Part shown: positions 9,202 to 17,262 of the stretch, piece by piece
How the letters are laid out: each line of letters starts with the position of its first letter
Position numbering within the stretch: the stretch's first letter is position 1
NCBI GenBank assembly: GCA_020636255.1
Contig: JACJYE010000002.1
Span: forward strand, 186,001 to 250,000
DNA length: 64,000 nt
DNA from: Lewinellaceae bacterium
GTDB taxonomy: Bacteria > Bacteroidota > Bacteroidia > Chitinophagales > Saprospiraceae
Reading direction: 5' to 3'
Position numbers and translations under genes: made by a program
Notes under the pieces: model-generated
What the model saw: the letters and a program-made list of their open reading frames with translations, nothing else
What the model was told of the DNA's origin: nothing
The model's database searches: none

Positions 9202-10554
9202 ATGATCAACATTACCAGCACGGGCCCTTTTTTAACCTTCCGGCACGGTGTTCATCCGGAAGAATATAAAGAGCTGTCGTGCCACCGGCCGATTGAGCGG
9301 ATGCCCTTTGTCGAGGAATACACCCTGCCTCTTTCCCAACACATAGGAGCACCTGCAAAGCCGGTTGTGAAGGAGAAACAACGCGTACGGCGAGGCGAGC
9401 TCATCGCCGAGCCATCGGGCTTTGTCTCCGTCGGCCTGCATTCACCGGTTGACGGGACGGTCACGGCCATCGGCCTGTTCGCCCACCCTAACGGCCAGAT
9501 GGCGCCGGCGATACGCATCAAGGCGGACCCTTTTTCCGCCCAGCGGTTTATCCCGCAGCCCCCTACCCCACCGGAACAGATCCCGGTTTCCGAATTCATC
9601 GCTGCCGTCCAGCGTGCAGGCCTCGTCGGGCTGGGGGGCGCTGCCTTTCCGGCTCACGTAAAATTTTCCATTCCGGAAGGCCGGCAGATCCGGTATCTCA
9701 TGATGAACGGCTGCGAATGCGAGCCTTTTCTCACCTGCGACCACCGGGTGATGGTCGAATATGCTGATGAGCTGATCGACGGCACAGGTATACTGCAACA
9801 CTTCATCAAAGCTGAAAAGATCTACATAGCGATCGAGGCCAACAAACCGGATGCCATCGCCATTCTGCGGGAAAAAGCGGCGGCCAGCGGCATGCCGATA
9901 GAAGTCGCGCCACTCAAGGTAAAATACCCGCAGGGCGCCGAAAAAATGATGATCACTGCGATACTGGGGGAAGAAGTGCCGAGTGGCAAGCTACCGCTCG
10001 ATGTAGGGGTTTTGGTCTCCAACGTAGGCACCGTCGTTGCGTTGTCGCAATACTTCCGCCAGGGTATGCCGCTGATCGAGCGGGTGGTTACAGTAACCGG
10101 CCCGGCCGTGCGGCGGCCGGCAAACGTAATGGTGCCCATCGGCACGCCTATGCGGGCAGTGGCCGAATTTTGCGGCGGCATCACCGATGAAGCTGCCCGT
10201 ATATTGCTGGGTGGCCCGATGATGGGTGTCGTACAGAAAAGCCTCGACGTACCGGTCGTCAAAGGAATTTCCGGCATACTGGCCCTGAGCGACAACGAAG
10301 TCAGGGATATCACGGCCTACAGCTGTATTCGTTGCGGGCGCTGCCTCGAGGCATGCCCGCTGTTCCTCAACCCGGCACGCCTCGGCCTGCTGGCCCGCAA
10401 AGGGTTATGGGAAGAGATGGAAGAGAACAACCTCATGGATTGTTTCGAATGCGGGTCCTGTTCTTTTGCCTGTCCTTCGGGTATTCCGCTGGTGCAGAGC
10501 TTCCGCATCGGCAAAGCCATGATCAGAGAGAAAAAAGCCAGAGAAAAATCATGA
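9202..10554 (+). CDS. rnfC: Rnf complex subunit C (NADH/FMN-binding, 4Fe-4S)
   Basis: NADH-side subunit of the Rnf complex, 450 aa, expected to bind FMN and NAD(H) and pass electrons through two 4Fe-4S clusters. An N-terminal barrel-sandwich-like RnfC domain (residues about 1-105) is followed by the complex I 51-kDa-like domain (GLVGLGGAAFPAHVK, NGCECEPFLTCDHR). Two cluster motifs are near the C-terminus: CIRCGRCLEACP (C375, C378, C381, C385) and CFECGSCSFACP (C414, C417, C420, C424). The gene starts 49 bp after the giant PFOR-like gene, the largest gap in this part of the operon. Its stop overlaps the rnfD start by 4 bases (ATGA). Confidence 0.95.
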   Translation: MINITSTGPFLTFRHGVHPEEYKELSCHRPIERMPFVEEYTLPLSQHIGAPAKPVVKEKQRVRRGELIAEPSGFVSVGLHSPVDGTVTAIGLFAHPNGQMAPAIRIKADPFSAQRFIPQPPTPPEQIPVSEFIAAVQRAGLVGLGGAAFPAHVKFSIPEGRQIRYLMMNGCECEPFLTCDHRVMVEYADELIDGTGILQHFIKAEKIYIAIEANKPDAIAILREKAAASGMPIEVAPLKVKYPQGAEKMMITAILGEEVPSGKLPLDVGVLVSNVGTVVALSQYFRQGMPLIERVVTVTGPAVRRPANVMVPIGTPMRAVAEFCGGITDEAARILLGGPMMGVVQKSLDVPVVKGISGILALSDNEVRDITAYSCIRCGRCLEACPLFLNPARLGLLARKGLWEEMEENNLMDCFECGSCSFACPSGIPLVQSFRIGKAMIREKKAREKS

Positions 10555-11549
10555 GCGGCACGTCCAGACTATCCATATCGACCTCTCCTTTTTTGCATGA
10601 TGTTGCCAGCACGCCGCGCATCATGTGGGAGGTGGTTTTTACATTGATCCCGGTGTTCATGGCCGCTTTTTACTATTTCGGGTTGAGCGCGCTGCTCGTG
10701 AGCCTGGCGGCCATCGGCGGTTGCCTGTTCACGGAATGGCTCGTCAACAGAGAAAAGGCAGACAGCAGCCTCACCGACGGCAGCGCCCTGCTCACCGGCC
10801 TGCTATTGGCCCTTACCCTACCTCCCGGTTTCCCGTTGTGGATGGCCTTTCTGGGTGGCGTTGTATCGATCGGCATGGGCAAGGCCATCTGGGGCGGGCT
10901 TGGGCAAAACATCTTCAACCCTGCGCTGGTCGGGCGGGCTTTCTTACAGGCTGCCTTCCCTGCAGCCATCACCACCTGGGAGTTGCCCGACGGACACTAC
11001 TGGGCGCCGCGGGGCGCCAACCTGGCTATGCCCTTCTTCCAGGGTAGCCCGGTGGATGCCGTCACCACCGCCACCCCTCTGGCAAGGATGAAGTTCGACC
11101 ATGTGGCAGCCAGCATTCCCGACCTGCTGCTGGGGCATACCAGTGGGTCGCTGGGCGAAACCTGCGGCCTGTTACTGATACTGGCAGGCCTGTATATGGC
11201 CTGGCGGCGCCTCATCAACTGGCGCATTCCGGTATCCATACTGCTGACGGCAGCGTTGTTCACCGCTATCCTTTATGTCATTGATCCTGCCCGTTACCCC
11301 TCCCCGGCCTTCACGATGCTGGCGGGCGGCTTGTTGCTGGGCACAGTATATATGGCCACCGACCTGGTGACCTCGCCGCTGGCCCCGAAAGGCATTTGGA
11401 TCTATGGCATAGGCATAGGCCTGCTGGCCGTGCTTATCAGGATATGGGGCGGGCTGCCTGAAGGCGTGATGTACGCCATCCTGCTGATGAATGCAGCGAC
11501 GCCATTGATCAACCGGTTTACTAAAACAAGAGTATACGGCCACTCATGA
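10551..11549 (+). CDS. rnfD: Rnf complex subunit D (membrane, covalent FMN)
   Basis: Polytopic membrane subunit of the Rnf/Nqr family, 332 aa. I chose ATG 10551 because it overlaps the rnfC stop as ATGA and gives the family's N-terminus (STSPFLHDVASTPRIMWEV); the longer frame upstream is only read-through within rnfC. About ten hydrophobic segments are visible. The flavinylation region reads DAVTTATPL (residues 169-177), so the FMN-linked threonine is probably T175. The family usually has S/T-G-A-T here, while this protein has T-T-A-T. It overlaps rnfG by 4 bases. The subunit should take part in ion translocation coupled to electron flow. Confidence 0.93.
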   Translation: MSGTSRLSISTSPFLHDVASTPRIMWEVVFTLIPVFMAAFYYFGLSALLVSLAAIGGCLFTEWLVNREKADSSLTDGSALLTGLLLALTLPPGFPLWMAFLGGVVSIGMGKAIWGGLGQNIFNPALVGRAFLQAAFPAAITTWELPDGHYWAPRGANLAMPFFQGSPVDAVTTATPLARMKFDHVAASIPDLLLGHTSGSLGETCGLLLILAGLYMAWRRLINWRIPVSILLTAALFTAILYVIDPARYPSPAFTMLAGGLLLGTVYMATDLVTSPLAPKGIWIYGIGIGLLAVLIRIWGGLPEGVMYAILLMNAATPLINRFTKTRVYGHS

Positions 11550-12226
11550 GTGAAACGAACATACAGGAACAACCGATAACGGAAACCGAAAGCGAACCCG
11601 GATCCGGCCGGCTGATCGCCACACTGGGCATCGCCGGCTTCTTCTCGGGGCTGATACTGGTAGGCGTATACCTGTTCACGCTGCCCATGATACAGGCCAA
11701 CCGGGCACAGGCGCTGGAGCGCGCCATTTACCTGGTGCTACCGGGAAGCACTTCCTTCAAAGCGCTGGCCCTGGGCAACGGCAGCCTGGTGCCTGCTGAA
11801 GAAGTACCAGCGGAGAAAGGTGGCGAAGAGCCCGCCCGCATCTTCGCCGGCTACGACAAGGCCGGCAAACTGGTAGGCTTCGCTATCCCGGCAGAAGAGC
11901 CAGGCTTTCAGGACATCATAGCAGGAATTTTCGGCTACAGTTCCGGGCAACAGGCCATCATCGGCTTTGAAGTACTGGACAGCAAGGAAACGCCGGGCCT
12001 GGGCGATAAGATCAAAAAAGATGCTGGCTTCCAGGGAAATTTCCAGGCACTGGCCGTAACACCAGAGATCATAGCTGTAAAAAAAGGCGAAAAACGGGCC
12101 GCCAACGAAGTGGAGGCCATTACGGGGGCTACGATATCGTCAAAAGCCGTAGTACGGCTTCTGCAAAAAGGCGTCGAAAAGTGGAAGCCGGCCATTGAAG
12201 CATATATTCAGGCACAGAATCAGTAA
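11546..12226 (+). CDS. rnfG: Rnf complex subunit G (FMN-binding periplasmic subunit)
   Basis: 226-aa subunit with one N-terminal transmembrane helix (residues about 27-50, LGIAGFFSGLILVGVYLF) and a periplasmic FMN-binding domain. The flavin transferase recognition motif is intact (ITGATISSKAVV, T193-T196, with T196 the expected phosphoester-linked threonine). The typical GYSSGQQAIIGF and ETPGLGDKI segments of the FMN_bind domain are present. The start overlaps the rnfD stop (ATGA), and rnfE begins 12 bp after the stop. An ApbE-type flavin transferase would be needed for maturation; none lies in this window. Confidence 0.94.
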   Translation: MSETNIQEQPITETESEPGSGRLIATLGIAGFFSGLILVGVYLFTLPMIQANRAQALERAIYLVLPGSTSFKALALGNGSLVPAEEVPAEKGGEEPARIFAGYDKAGKLVGFAIPAEEPGFQDIIAGIFGYSSGQQAIIGFEVLDSKETPGLGDKIKKDAGFQGNFQALAVTPEIIAVKKGEKRAANEVEAITGATISSKAVVRLLQKGVEKWKPAIEAYIQAQNQ

Positions 12227-12238
12227 CTATTGGCGGAT

Positions 12239-12889
12239 ATGAACCAAGTGCAAACCACCAACCGAAGTGCGGAGGAATTCCTGAAAGGCCTCTGGAAGGA
12301 GAACCCGGTCTTTGTGGCCGTACTGGGCATGTGCCCTACCCTGGCGGTGACCAATACGGCCATCAACAGCCTGGCGATGGGCCTGGCGACTGCATTCGTG
12401 CTGGTCTTTTCCAGCCTGCTGGTGTCGAGCTTTCGCAAGCTGATCCCCAAACAGGTGCGCATCACGGCCTTTATCATCATCATCGCCACTTTCGTAACGG
12501 TGGTGGATTTTATGCTGGCCGCTATCGTACCGCAGGTGCATAAGGAACTGGGCGCTTTCATAGCCCTGATCGTCGTGAACTGCCTCATCCTGGGCCGGCA
12601 GGAAGCTTTTTCCTCCAAAAACCCCGTTGGCCTGGCTATGGCCGATGCGCTGGGCATGAGCGCAGGTTTCACCTTCGCCCTGCTGTCCATCGGGAGTATC
12701 CGTGAGATACTGGGCAGCGGCAGCCTGTTCAATATCCCGCTGTTTGGCTCGGGTTTCGAACCCTGGGTGATCATGGTGCTGCCTCCGGGCGGGTTCTTCA
12801 CGCTGGGCTTTCTGCTCCTGTTTTTCAACTGGCTCCAGAAAAGGCGCAAAGCGCAAATGAGAGCAACACCGTCAACTGTGAAACCGTGA
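12239..12889 (+). CDS. rnfE: Rnf complex subunit E
   Basis: Integral membrane subunit of the RnfA/RnfE family, 216 aa from ATG 12239; a TTG three codons upstream at 12230 is possible but less likely. Six hydrophobic segments are visible. NPVFVAVLGMCPTLAVT and FIALIVVNCLILGRQEAF are characteristic, and each contains a cysteine thought to bind the 2Fe-2S cluster shared with RnfA. The last residues (STVKP) are encoded by a short TGAAACCGTGAAA microrepeat that also occurs near 30.06 kb. rnfA begins 4 bp after the stop. Confidence 0.93.
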   Translation: MNQVQTTNRSAEEFLKGLWKENPVFVAVLGMCPTLAVTNTAINSLAMGLATAFVLVFSSLLVSSFRKLIPKQVRITAFIIIIATFVTVVDFMLAAIVPQVHKELGAFIALIVVNCLILGRQEAFSSKNPVGLAMADALGMSAGFTFALLSIGSIREILGSGSLFNIPLFGSGFEPWVIMVLPPGGFFTLGFLLLFFNWLQKRRKAQMRATPSTVKP

Positions 12890-12893
12890 AACC

Positions 12894-13472
12894 ATGCAAG
12901 AACTGATCTGGATATTCGTCTCGGCATTATTGATCAACAACTTTACCCTGGCCTATTTTCTCGGTATATGCCCCTTCCTGGGGGTATCGGGGCGGCTGGA
13001 TACGGCCTTTCGGCTGGGGCTGGCGAACATCTTCGTCATGCTGATCACGGCTTTGTGTTCCTGGGCTCTGAATACCTATATCCTTCCATACGCCCCTTAC
13101 CTGCGGCTGATCAGTTTTATCATCGTCATCGCCAGCACCGTTCAGCTGGTGGAGATGGCCATCAAAAAGATCAGCCCCGAATTGTTCCGGGCGCTGGGCA
13201 TCTTCCTCCCACTGATCACCACCAACTGCGCGATTCTGGGCCTGGCGCTATTCGCTACGAATAAAGGCTACAACCTGGTGGAAGGCCTGTTCTTCGCCCT
13301 CGGCGCCGGTGGAGGCGTAACCCTCGCATTGGTGCTCATGGCCGGTATCCGCGAGGAAATGAAAGTCCTGGACATCCCCAAACTGGTGGAAGGTACAGCC
13401 CTGAACCTCATCATCGCCGGTATCCTGTCGATGGCGTTCATGGGCTTCGCCGGGCTGTTCAGCGCCAGCTAG
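12894..13472 (+). CDS. rnfA: Rnf complex subunit A
   Basis: Integral membrane subunit, 192 aa, homologous to RnfE with opposite topology. ISINNF-like SALLINNFTLAYFLGICPFLGVS and FLPLITTNCAILGLALF are the diagnostic segments, each with the conserved cysteine implicated in an intramembrane 2Fe-2S cluster. About six transmembrane helices. It is the last gene of the unit; the next gene is on the opposite strand and convergent, so transcription should end within 13473-13560. Confidence 0.95.
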   Translation: MQELIWIFVSALLINNFTLAYFLGICPFLGVSGRLDTAFRLGLANIFVMLITALCSWALNTYILPYAPYLRLISFIIVIASTVQLVEMAIKKISPELFRALGIFLPLITTNCAILGLALFATNKGYNLVEGLFFALGAGGGVTLALVLMAGIREEMKVLDIPKLVEGTALNLIIAGILSMAFMGFAGLFSAS

Positions 13473-13493
13473 CAGAGGGCATAGGCCTTGCAA

Positions 13494-13523
13494 GGTGACG
13501 GGGTGCAAATATGTCGCGTCACC
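13494..13523. terminator. Possible hairpin between convergent rnfA and DUF2911 gene
   Basis: A 7-bp inverted repeat (GGTGACG at 13494-13500, CGTCACC at 13517-13523) with a 16-nt loop lies in the 88-bp gap between two convergent genes. There is no T-run, so it is only a weak terminator candidate. Confidence 0.3.
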
Positions 13524-13560
13524 CAGCCACCTGGCCTCCCAGTCTCGCGTCACTCCCTCC

Positions 13561-14142
13561 CTATTCCAGTTCGACCTTAAACGGCACCATAAGTTTTTCC
13601 CAGTGCAGGTATGCGACGACGGAATTGTCGGTGATATCGTCGAAGCCGAAGGTGAGCCATTCCTCATGAGGGGCTTTGGCGGGGGTAACGGTAACCCTCA
13701 GGGCGTCTTCCGCCTCGTCGTATTTGTAGCTTCCCCACTGGTCACTTTTCTTGTTAAAGATCACCACCCAATCCTTTTCCGAAGGGATCATGTGGATGCT
13801 GTACTTGCCTGCCGGCAAGGGCTGCCCTTCCACTTTGACGTCTTTGTTGATCTCCATGGTGGTGTTCTCATTGGCGCCGGCCCGCCAGGGGAAGGGTTTA
13901 TTATCGGAATATTTGTTGCCGGGAGTCAGCCCATAAGGCACGATATCACCCCAGACCGTGCGGCCCTTTACGCCCGGCCTGCTAAAAGTAAAGGTGATCT
14001 GCGCATCGTTGCCGATGAACTGCGTGACGCTCGCCTTCTGGCTTGCCCTGATACTGTTGCCCTGCGCAAGAGCGTTCCCTGAAAAGCCGAGGCATAGCGC
14101 CAGCGCGAAGAGGAATAAGCTGTTTCGGTTCAATTTTTTCAT
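13561..14142 (-). CDS. DUF2911 family exported protein
   Basis: 193-aa protein with a signal peptide (residues 1-26, ending ALAQG) and one DUF2911 domain. Diagnostic segments are VWGDIVPYG, WRAGANENTTMEINKDV, LPAGKYSIHMIPSEKDWVVIFNK and WLTFGFDDI. The family is common in Bacteroidota and has no established function; the domain looks like a compact beta-rich periplasmic domain. It is convergent with rnfA and preceded by the repeat island at 14184-14593. Start at ATG 14142, 28 bp downstream of a TAACTTTG box on the same strand. Confidence 0.85.
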   Translation of the reverse strand: MKKLNRNSLFLFALALCLGFSGNALAQGNSIRASQKASVTQFIGNDAQITFTFSRPGVKGRTVWGDIVPYGLTPGNKYSDNKPFPWRAGANENTTMEINKDVKVEGQPLPAGKYSIHMIPSEKDWVVIFNKKSDQWGSYKYDEAEDALRVTVTPAKAPHEEWLTFGFDDITDNSVVAYLHWEKLMVPFKVELE

Positions 14143-14169
14143 ATCGGTGATTTTTGAAAAAGGTGTTTA

Positions 14170-14177
14170 CAAAGTTA
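14170..14177 (-). promoter_or_regulatory. Candidate Bacteroidota -7 box for the DUF2911 gene
   Basis: On the minus strand this reads TAACTTTG, matching TAnnTTTG, 28 bp upstream of ATG 14142. No good -33 TTTG is visible, and that position falls in the inverted repeat at 14184-14204. Confidence 0.4.
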
Positions 14178-14383
14178 GTGCTCAAACATGAGTCATCCCG
14201 AATTCTAGCAATTGTACCTGCGGCGAACCAAAGATGGCGCCGCCAGGCACAAAATATCGGTAGAAGTAGCGCCAACCAAAGCCTTCCGTGCCTTTAGGCA
14301 CAGAATATACGCTCGGCTCGGTGCATTTATGCCTTACCTCACGGCATGGTAACCAGCTTTTGGGTATCCTTCTACCAATATTT

Positions 14384-14543
14384 GGGACTGTCTCAAAAGT
14401 ATGGAATTGAAAAACAGTGCCAAATCACGTTTCGCCGCCTGGCCTAGCCCCTCTGGCTCCCCAAAGGGGAGAACCGGCCAGGCGGCGATAAACAGCATAT
14501 TATTTGGCTTCGATGTTTTTATTTTGACTTTTGAGACAGCCCC
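14384..14543. mobile_element. 160-bp MITE-like foldback element
   Basis: Flanked by 17-bp terminal inverted repeats: GGGACTGTCTCAAAAGT at 14384-14400 and its near-exact complement at 14527-14543 (one mismatch). The sequence resembles ends of IS elements common in Bacteroidota (GGGCTGTCTCAAAA-type). The interior folds on a perfect 12-bp stem, CGCCGCCTGGCC at 14433-14444 with 14476-14487. There is no transposase, so movement would depend on one supplied elsewhere. Clear target-site duplications were not identified. Confidence 0.65.
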
Positions 14544-14693
14544 GAGTGTTCCTGTTTTGAATGCACCCCAAAAATTCGGGATGGCTCATGTTTAATCGTT
14601 ACCTACTTTATAAAGCATGAAGGTTGACAGAAAGTTTTCAGGATCCAAAAACCGTGGCCCTGAGACTTCCTGTCAACACAACTACAACCACCC

Positions 14694-16247
14694 TCAATCC
14701 GCTCCGTCCGCCTTGGCGACGTTGATGGTATAGTTCGCAACGTTGATGCCCTGGGCAGTGCCCACTTCTGCGTCAAAACGCCAGTGAATACCGCCGTAAA
14801 CCCTTGAAATGGCAGCTTCGAGCGCCCAGTCGCGGAATTTCGCTCCTTCTTCGGGAAAAACGTATGTCAGTACCTCGGCCGCAGCGGCAGAAAATACGCT
14901 ATGCCCGGAAGTGTAGCTCGGGAAATTGGGGGTACCGGCTATCGTTTTATAGCCGGGTATCTGATTGATGGGCCGCGGATAGTGGTAGTAGTATTTCGCA
15001 TCCCAGCAGCTGATGCCTGCATCCATCATGGCCATGTTGAGGTAGGCGAACAGGCGGGCTGTGCGCAGGGGGTTGAGCTGGTACTTGAGGACGTACTCCT
15101 TGGCGATGCGGTTCCAATGCCCCGGCGGCGTATAGGTGCCCAGGCCGTCCTGCCAGAAGTTGGCGATAGCCCTCCATTCTTCCGTCATATCGTCGGCGTA
15201 GTGTTTCAGTTCCTTGACGTTCTCTTCGTATTCCGCCGTACCCGGAGCAGGTGGGACGGGCGGGCGCACTTCTTCTACCGTCGGCACGTTCCACATCTTC
15301 ACCTGGCCGAACAAAGGCGTGAGGCCTACCGGCCGGGGCGGCACTTCGATATTGTCCCATTGCCAGCCGAAGCGGTTGAAGGCCGCAGTTTTGAGAGAGT
15401 CGGAAATGGGTTTCGGGCATTGTGCTTTCTTCATACCATCGGTAGCAGCTCTGGCCAGCGCAGCTTTGGCCACCTCTTCTCCGATGGCGGCCCCTGCGGT
15501 AACATCGCTTTCCACGTTAATGCCGGCCCACTGCAGGCTTGCCATCTGCTCTTCTGCTTTTGCGGCAAGATAATCCTTTTCGAGTGGGAACATGGCCGTC
15601 AGGATGTCTCTGGAAGCCGCAGCCACAACCGCTCCGTCGGCAGGGTAAGAGGGCAGGCTGTTATCGACATAGGCCGGCGTTATAGAAGCGTCTACCTGGC
15701 CAGGCGCCGGGCGATTATAGGTAAACTTATAGAACCAGGACGTTATCAGGCCATCGAACTGAGCTACGCTCAGGTACGACAGGGCCCGGACGGCATAGGG
15801 TGGATGCGCGAAAGGGAAATGGGGGATGTTGCCAGGGTTGGCAGGATCGGGAAGGGTGTAGGTGCCATCGGCATTGGGCCCGGGAATGAGGTTGTATTTG
15901 GCCACCAGCTCGAGGGCTATCTCATTCCACCGCAATATGGGGTTGTTCGACCAGTATTCCACGGCTTCCATCTGGCTGCCGGTGAGATTAGATGTAGCCG
16001 TTTTCAGCGCAGCCAACTCGTTCTGGTAGGCGTCCGAACTGACATCTGCCGGCGCCGGTACGGCAATCTGGCTGGAGCCGGTGAGCAGGATAGGCTTCCA
16101 GCTTCCGCCGTCCTCATCCATGGAGGAATACACATAATCCGTATAGTCGGCCTGGACGGGGATATCCTTTTCGCAGGACGAAACGATAAAAAGGGCGCAC
16201 AGGCCAATACAAACTTTGAGGATGGATATGGTGATATGATGTTTCAT
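14694..16247 (-). CDS. Vanadium-dependent haloperoxidase/PAP2-superfamily lipoprotein
   Basis: 517 aa. The N-terminus is a lipoprotein signal (lipobox before C25, VSSC). All three signatures of the vanadium haloperoxidase/PAP2 phosphatase fold are present: KYYYHYPRP (K418, R425), PSYTSGHS (S447, G448, H449) and SRVYGGIHW (R482, H488), which are the expected vanadate/phosphate ligands and catalytic histidines. The length and the long alpha-helical N-terminal part fit bacterial haloperoxidase relatives better than short PAP2 phosphatases. It may halogenate organics with peroxide or act as a phosphatase; sequence alone does not decide. It follows the outer-membrane protein gene on the same strand with 88 bp between and may share its transcript. 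Confidence 0.85.
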   Translation of the reverse strand: MKHHITISILKVCIGLCALFIVSSCEKDIPVQADYTDYVYSSMDEDGGSWKPILLTGSSQIAVPAPADVSSDAYQNELAALKTATSNLTGSQMEAVEYWSNNPILRWNEIALELVAKYNLIPGPNADGTYTLPDPANPGNIPHFPFAHPPYAVRALSYLSVAQFDGLITSWFYKFTYNRPAPGQVDASITPAYVDNSLPSYPADGAVVAAASRDILTAMFPLEKDYLAAKAEEQMASLQWAGINVESDVTAGAAIGEEVAKAALARAATDGMKKAQCPKPISDSLKTAAFNRFGWQWDNIEVPPRPVGLTPLFGQVKMWNVPTVEEVRPPVPPAPGTAEYEENVKELKHYADDMTEEWRAIANFWQDGLGTYTPPGHWNRIAKEYVLKYQLNPLRTARLFAYLNMAMMDAGISCWDAKYYYHYPRPINQIPGYKTIAGTPNFPSYTSGHSVFSAAAAEVLTYVFPEEGAKFRDWALEAAISRVYGGIHWRFDAEVGTAQGINVANYTINVAKADGAD

Positions 16248-16335
16248 GATAAAAATCAGCTTTTACAATGAACGGGAGTTTGCCAGGCATTCTCCCGCCT
16301 GAATGATCTAAAAAGGGTGCTCAAATTTTCGGTAC

Positions 16336-17262
16336 TTATATCCGGAACTGATACGTCAGGCCCACGCCGAACTGGCTGGACTTACCGGTGTTGCGGCCGT
16401 ACAGGGCCTGTGAATAATAGGCCAGCCCGCCGAGCCCTTTGGGCTTATTCAGGTAACACTGGGCCAAAACCCCGGCCTGGCCGAACGATACCTTGTTGGT
16501 CGGCTGCGCAGCATTGTAGGGCCGGATATCATCGCCGCTGGTAGATGCCAGGCCCATATAGTTGGCCTCCAGCTTCAGGACGTTGCCCAGCATCCAGATG
16601 CCGGCAACGGCATGGTAGTTCCAGCAGCTGGGCACATCCATCCAGGCGGAGTAAAAGCTGCCGTTGTTGTAATAGTAATCTCGCTCGGCCTTGGTCTGGC
16701 CGCGCCACAGGTAAGCGACCGCAGCACGGGCATAGAAACCGTTGTTCAGCTTGTACTGCAGTATCCCTCTCAGGCTTAGCTCGTTGGCGCCAAAGCCAAT
16801 GCTGTAGGGCCTATAGTCAGACAGGTAGTTTGTCATCGGGGTCGAAAAACCGGCGGTAGTGAGCAGGGCCAGTTCGCCGTTCCCTGCCTGTTTTTTCAAC
16901 ACCTCACCCTTCAGGGCCAGGCTCAGGTCCTGAAACCCCTTTGCCCCGGCGAATTTGCCGCCGTTGGGTTCTGTCGACTCGGTCTGCACATAGGGCGCCG
17001 CTACGATAAGGTTCAGCCGGTCGAAGGCCCCTATAGCGATCATCGGCGTGATGGTGTTCCGCTTCACCGTGGCAATCGTGCCGTTGGTGCGGAGGTAGGT
17101 ACCCTCCCAATACTCATCGAACCAGCTGTTTTCATAGATCAGCCCGAAACAGGATTCGCGCTGGTTCATCATAATGGCGTCTGAAGGGGTCTGCGCGATG
17201 GCAGGCTGCATGGCCGCAGCAAGGATGATAAAAAGCGAAAGGGTTGGATATATATTTTTCAT
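16336..17262 (-). CDS. Putative outer-membrane beta-barrel protein
   Basis: 308 aa with a signal peptide (residues 1-23, ending in AIAQ). The mature part is rich in alternating hydrophobic/aromatic strands and turns and ends in a hydrophobic strand with terminal aromatic and basic residues (FGVGLTYQFRI), typical of outer-membrane barrels. It resembles transporter-type proteins of the MetA/phenol-degradation group in general pattern, but I cannot assign a substrate. It lies upstream of the haloperoxidase-like gene on the same strand, so the two may act together at the outer membrane; that link is inferred from position only. Confidence 0.6.
   Translation of the reverse strand: MKNIYPTLSLFIILAAAMQPAIAQTPSDAIMMNQRESCFGLIYENSWFDEYWEGTYLRTNGTIATVKRNTITPMIAIGAFDRLNLIVAAPYVQTESTEPNGGKFAGAKGFQDLSLALKGEVLKKQAGNGELALLTTAGFSTPMTNYLSDYRPYSIGFGANELSLRGILQYKLNNGFYARAAVAYLWRGQTKAERDYYYNNGSFYSAWMDVPSCWNYHAVAGIWMLGNVLKLEANYMGLASTSGDDIRPYNAAQPTNKVSFGQAGVLAQCYLNKPKGLGGLAYYSQALYGRNTGKSSQFGVGLTYQFRI

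Larger units (their letters stand above)
14143..14693. repeat. 551-bp non-coding region holding nested inverted repeats
   Basis: No convincing gene. Three inverted-repeat pairs occur. The outer pair is 14184-14204 with 14573-14593 (21 bp, one mismatch, AAACATGAGYCATCCCGAATT). A second pair is 14253-14266 with 14369-14382 (14 bp, one mismatch, AATATCGGTAGAAG), and it encloses a small GTGCCTTTAGGCAC palindrome (14289-14302). The third is the MITE-like element 14384-14543, immediately beside the second. It looks like an accumulation site for small mobile or foldback elements between two minus-strand genes. Confidence 0.7.

Noticed and set aside
10332..10550. Longer rnfD start within rnfC
   Set aside because: The extra residues are out-of-frame rnfC sequence; ATG 10551 gives the family's N-terminus and an ATGA overlap.
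4501..13472. Na+-NQR operon instead of Rnf
   Set aside because: The iron-sulfur-rich RnfB, the RnfC with two CxxCxxCxxxCP motifs and the B-C-D-G-E-A order are Rnf; there is no NqrF.
14901..16271. Long open frame of about 456 codons on the plus strand
   Set aside because: Antisense to the haloperoxidase-like gene, whose catalytic motifs are intact. The plus-strand product has no recognisable features. GC-rich codon use opens antisense frames.
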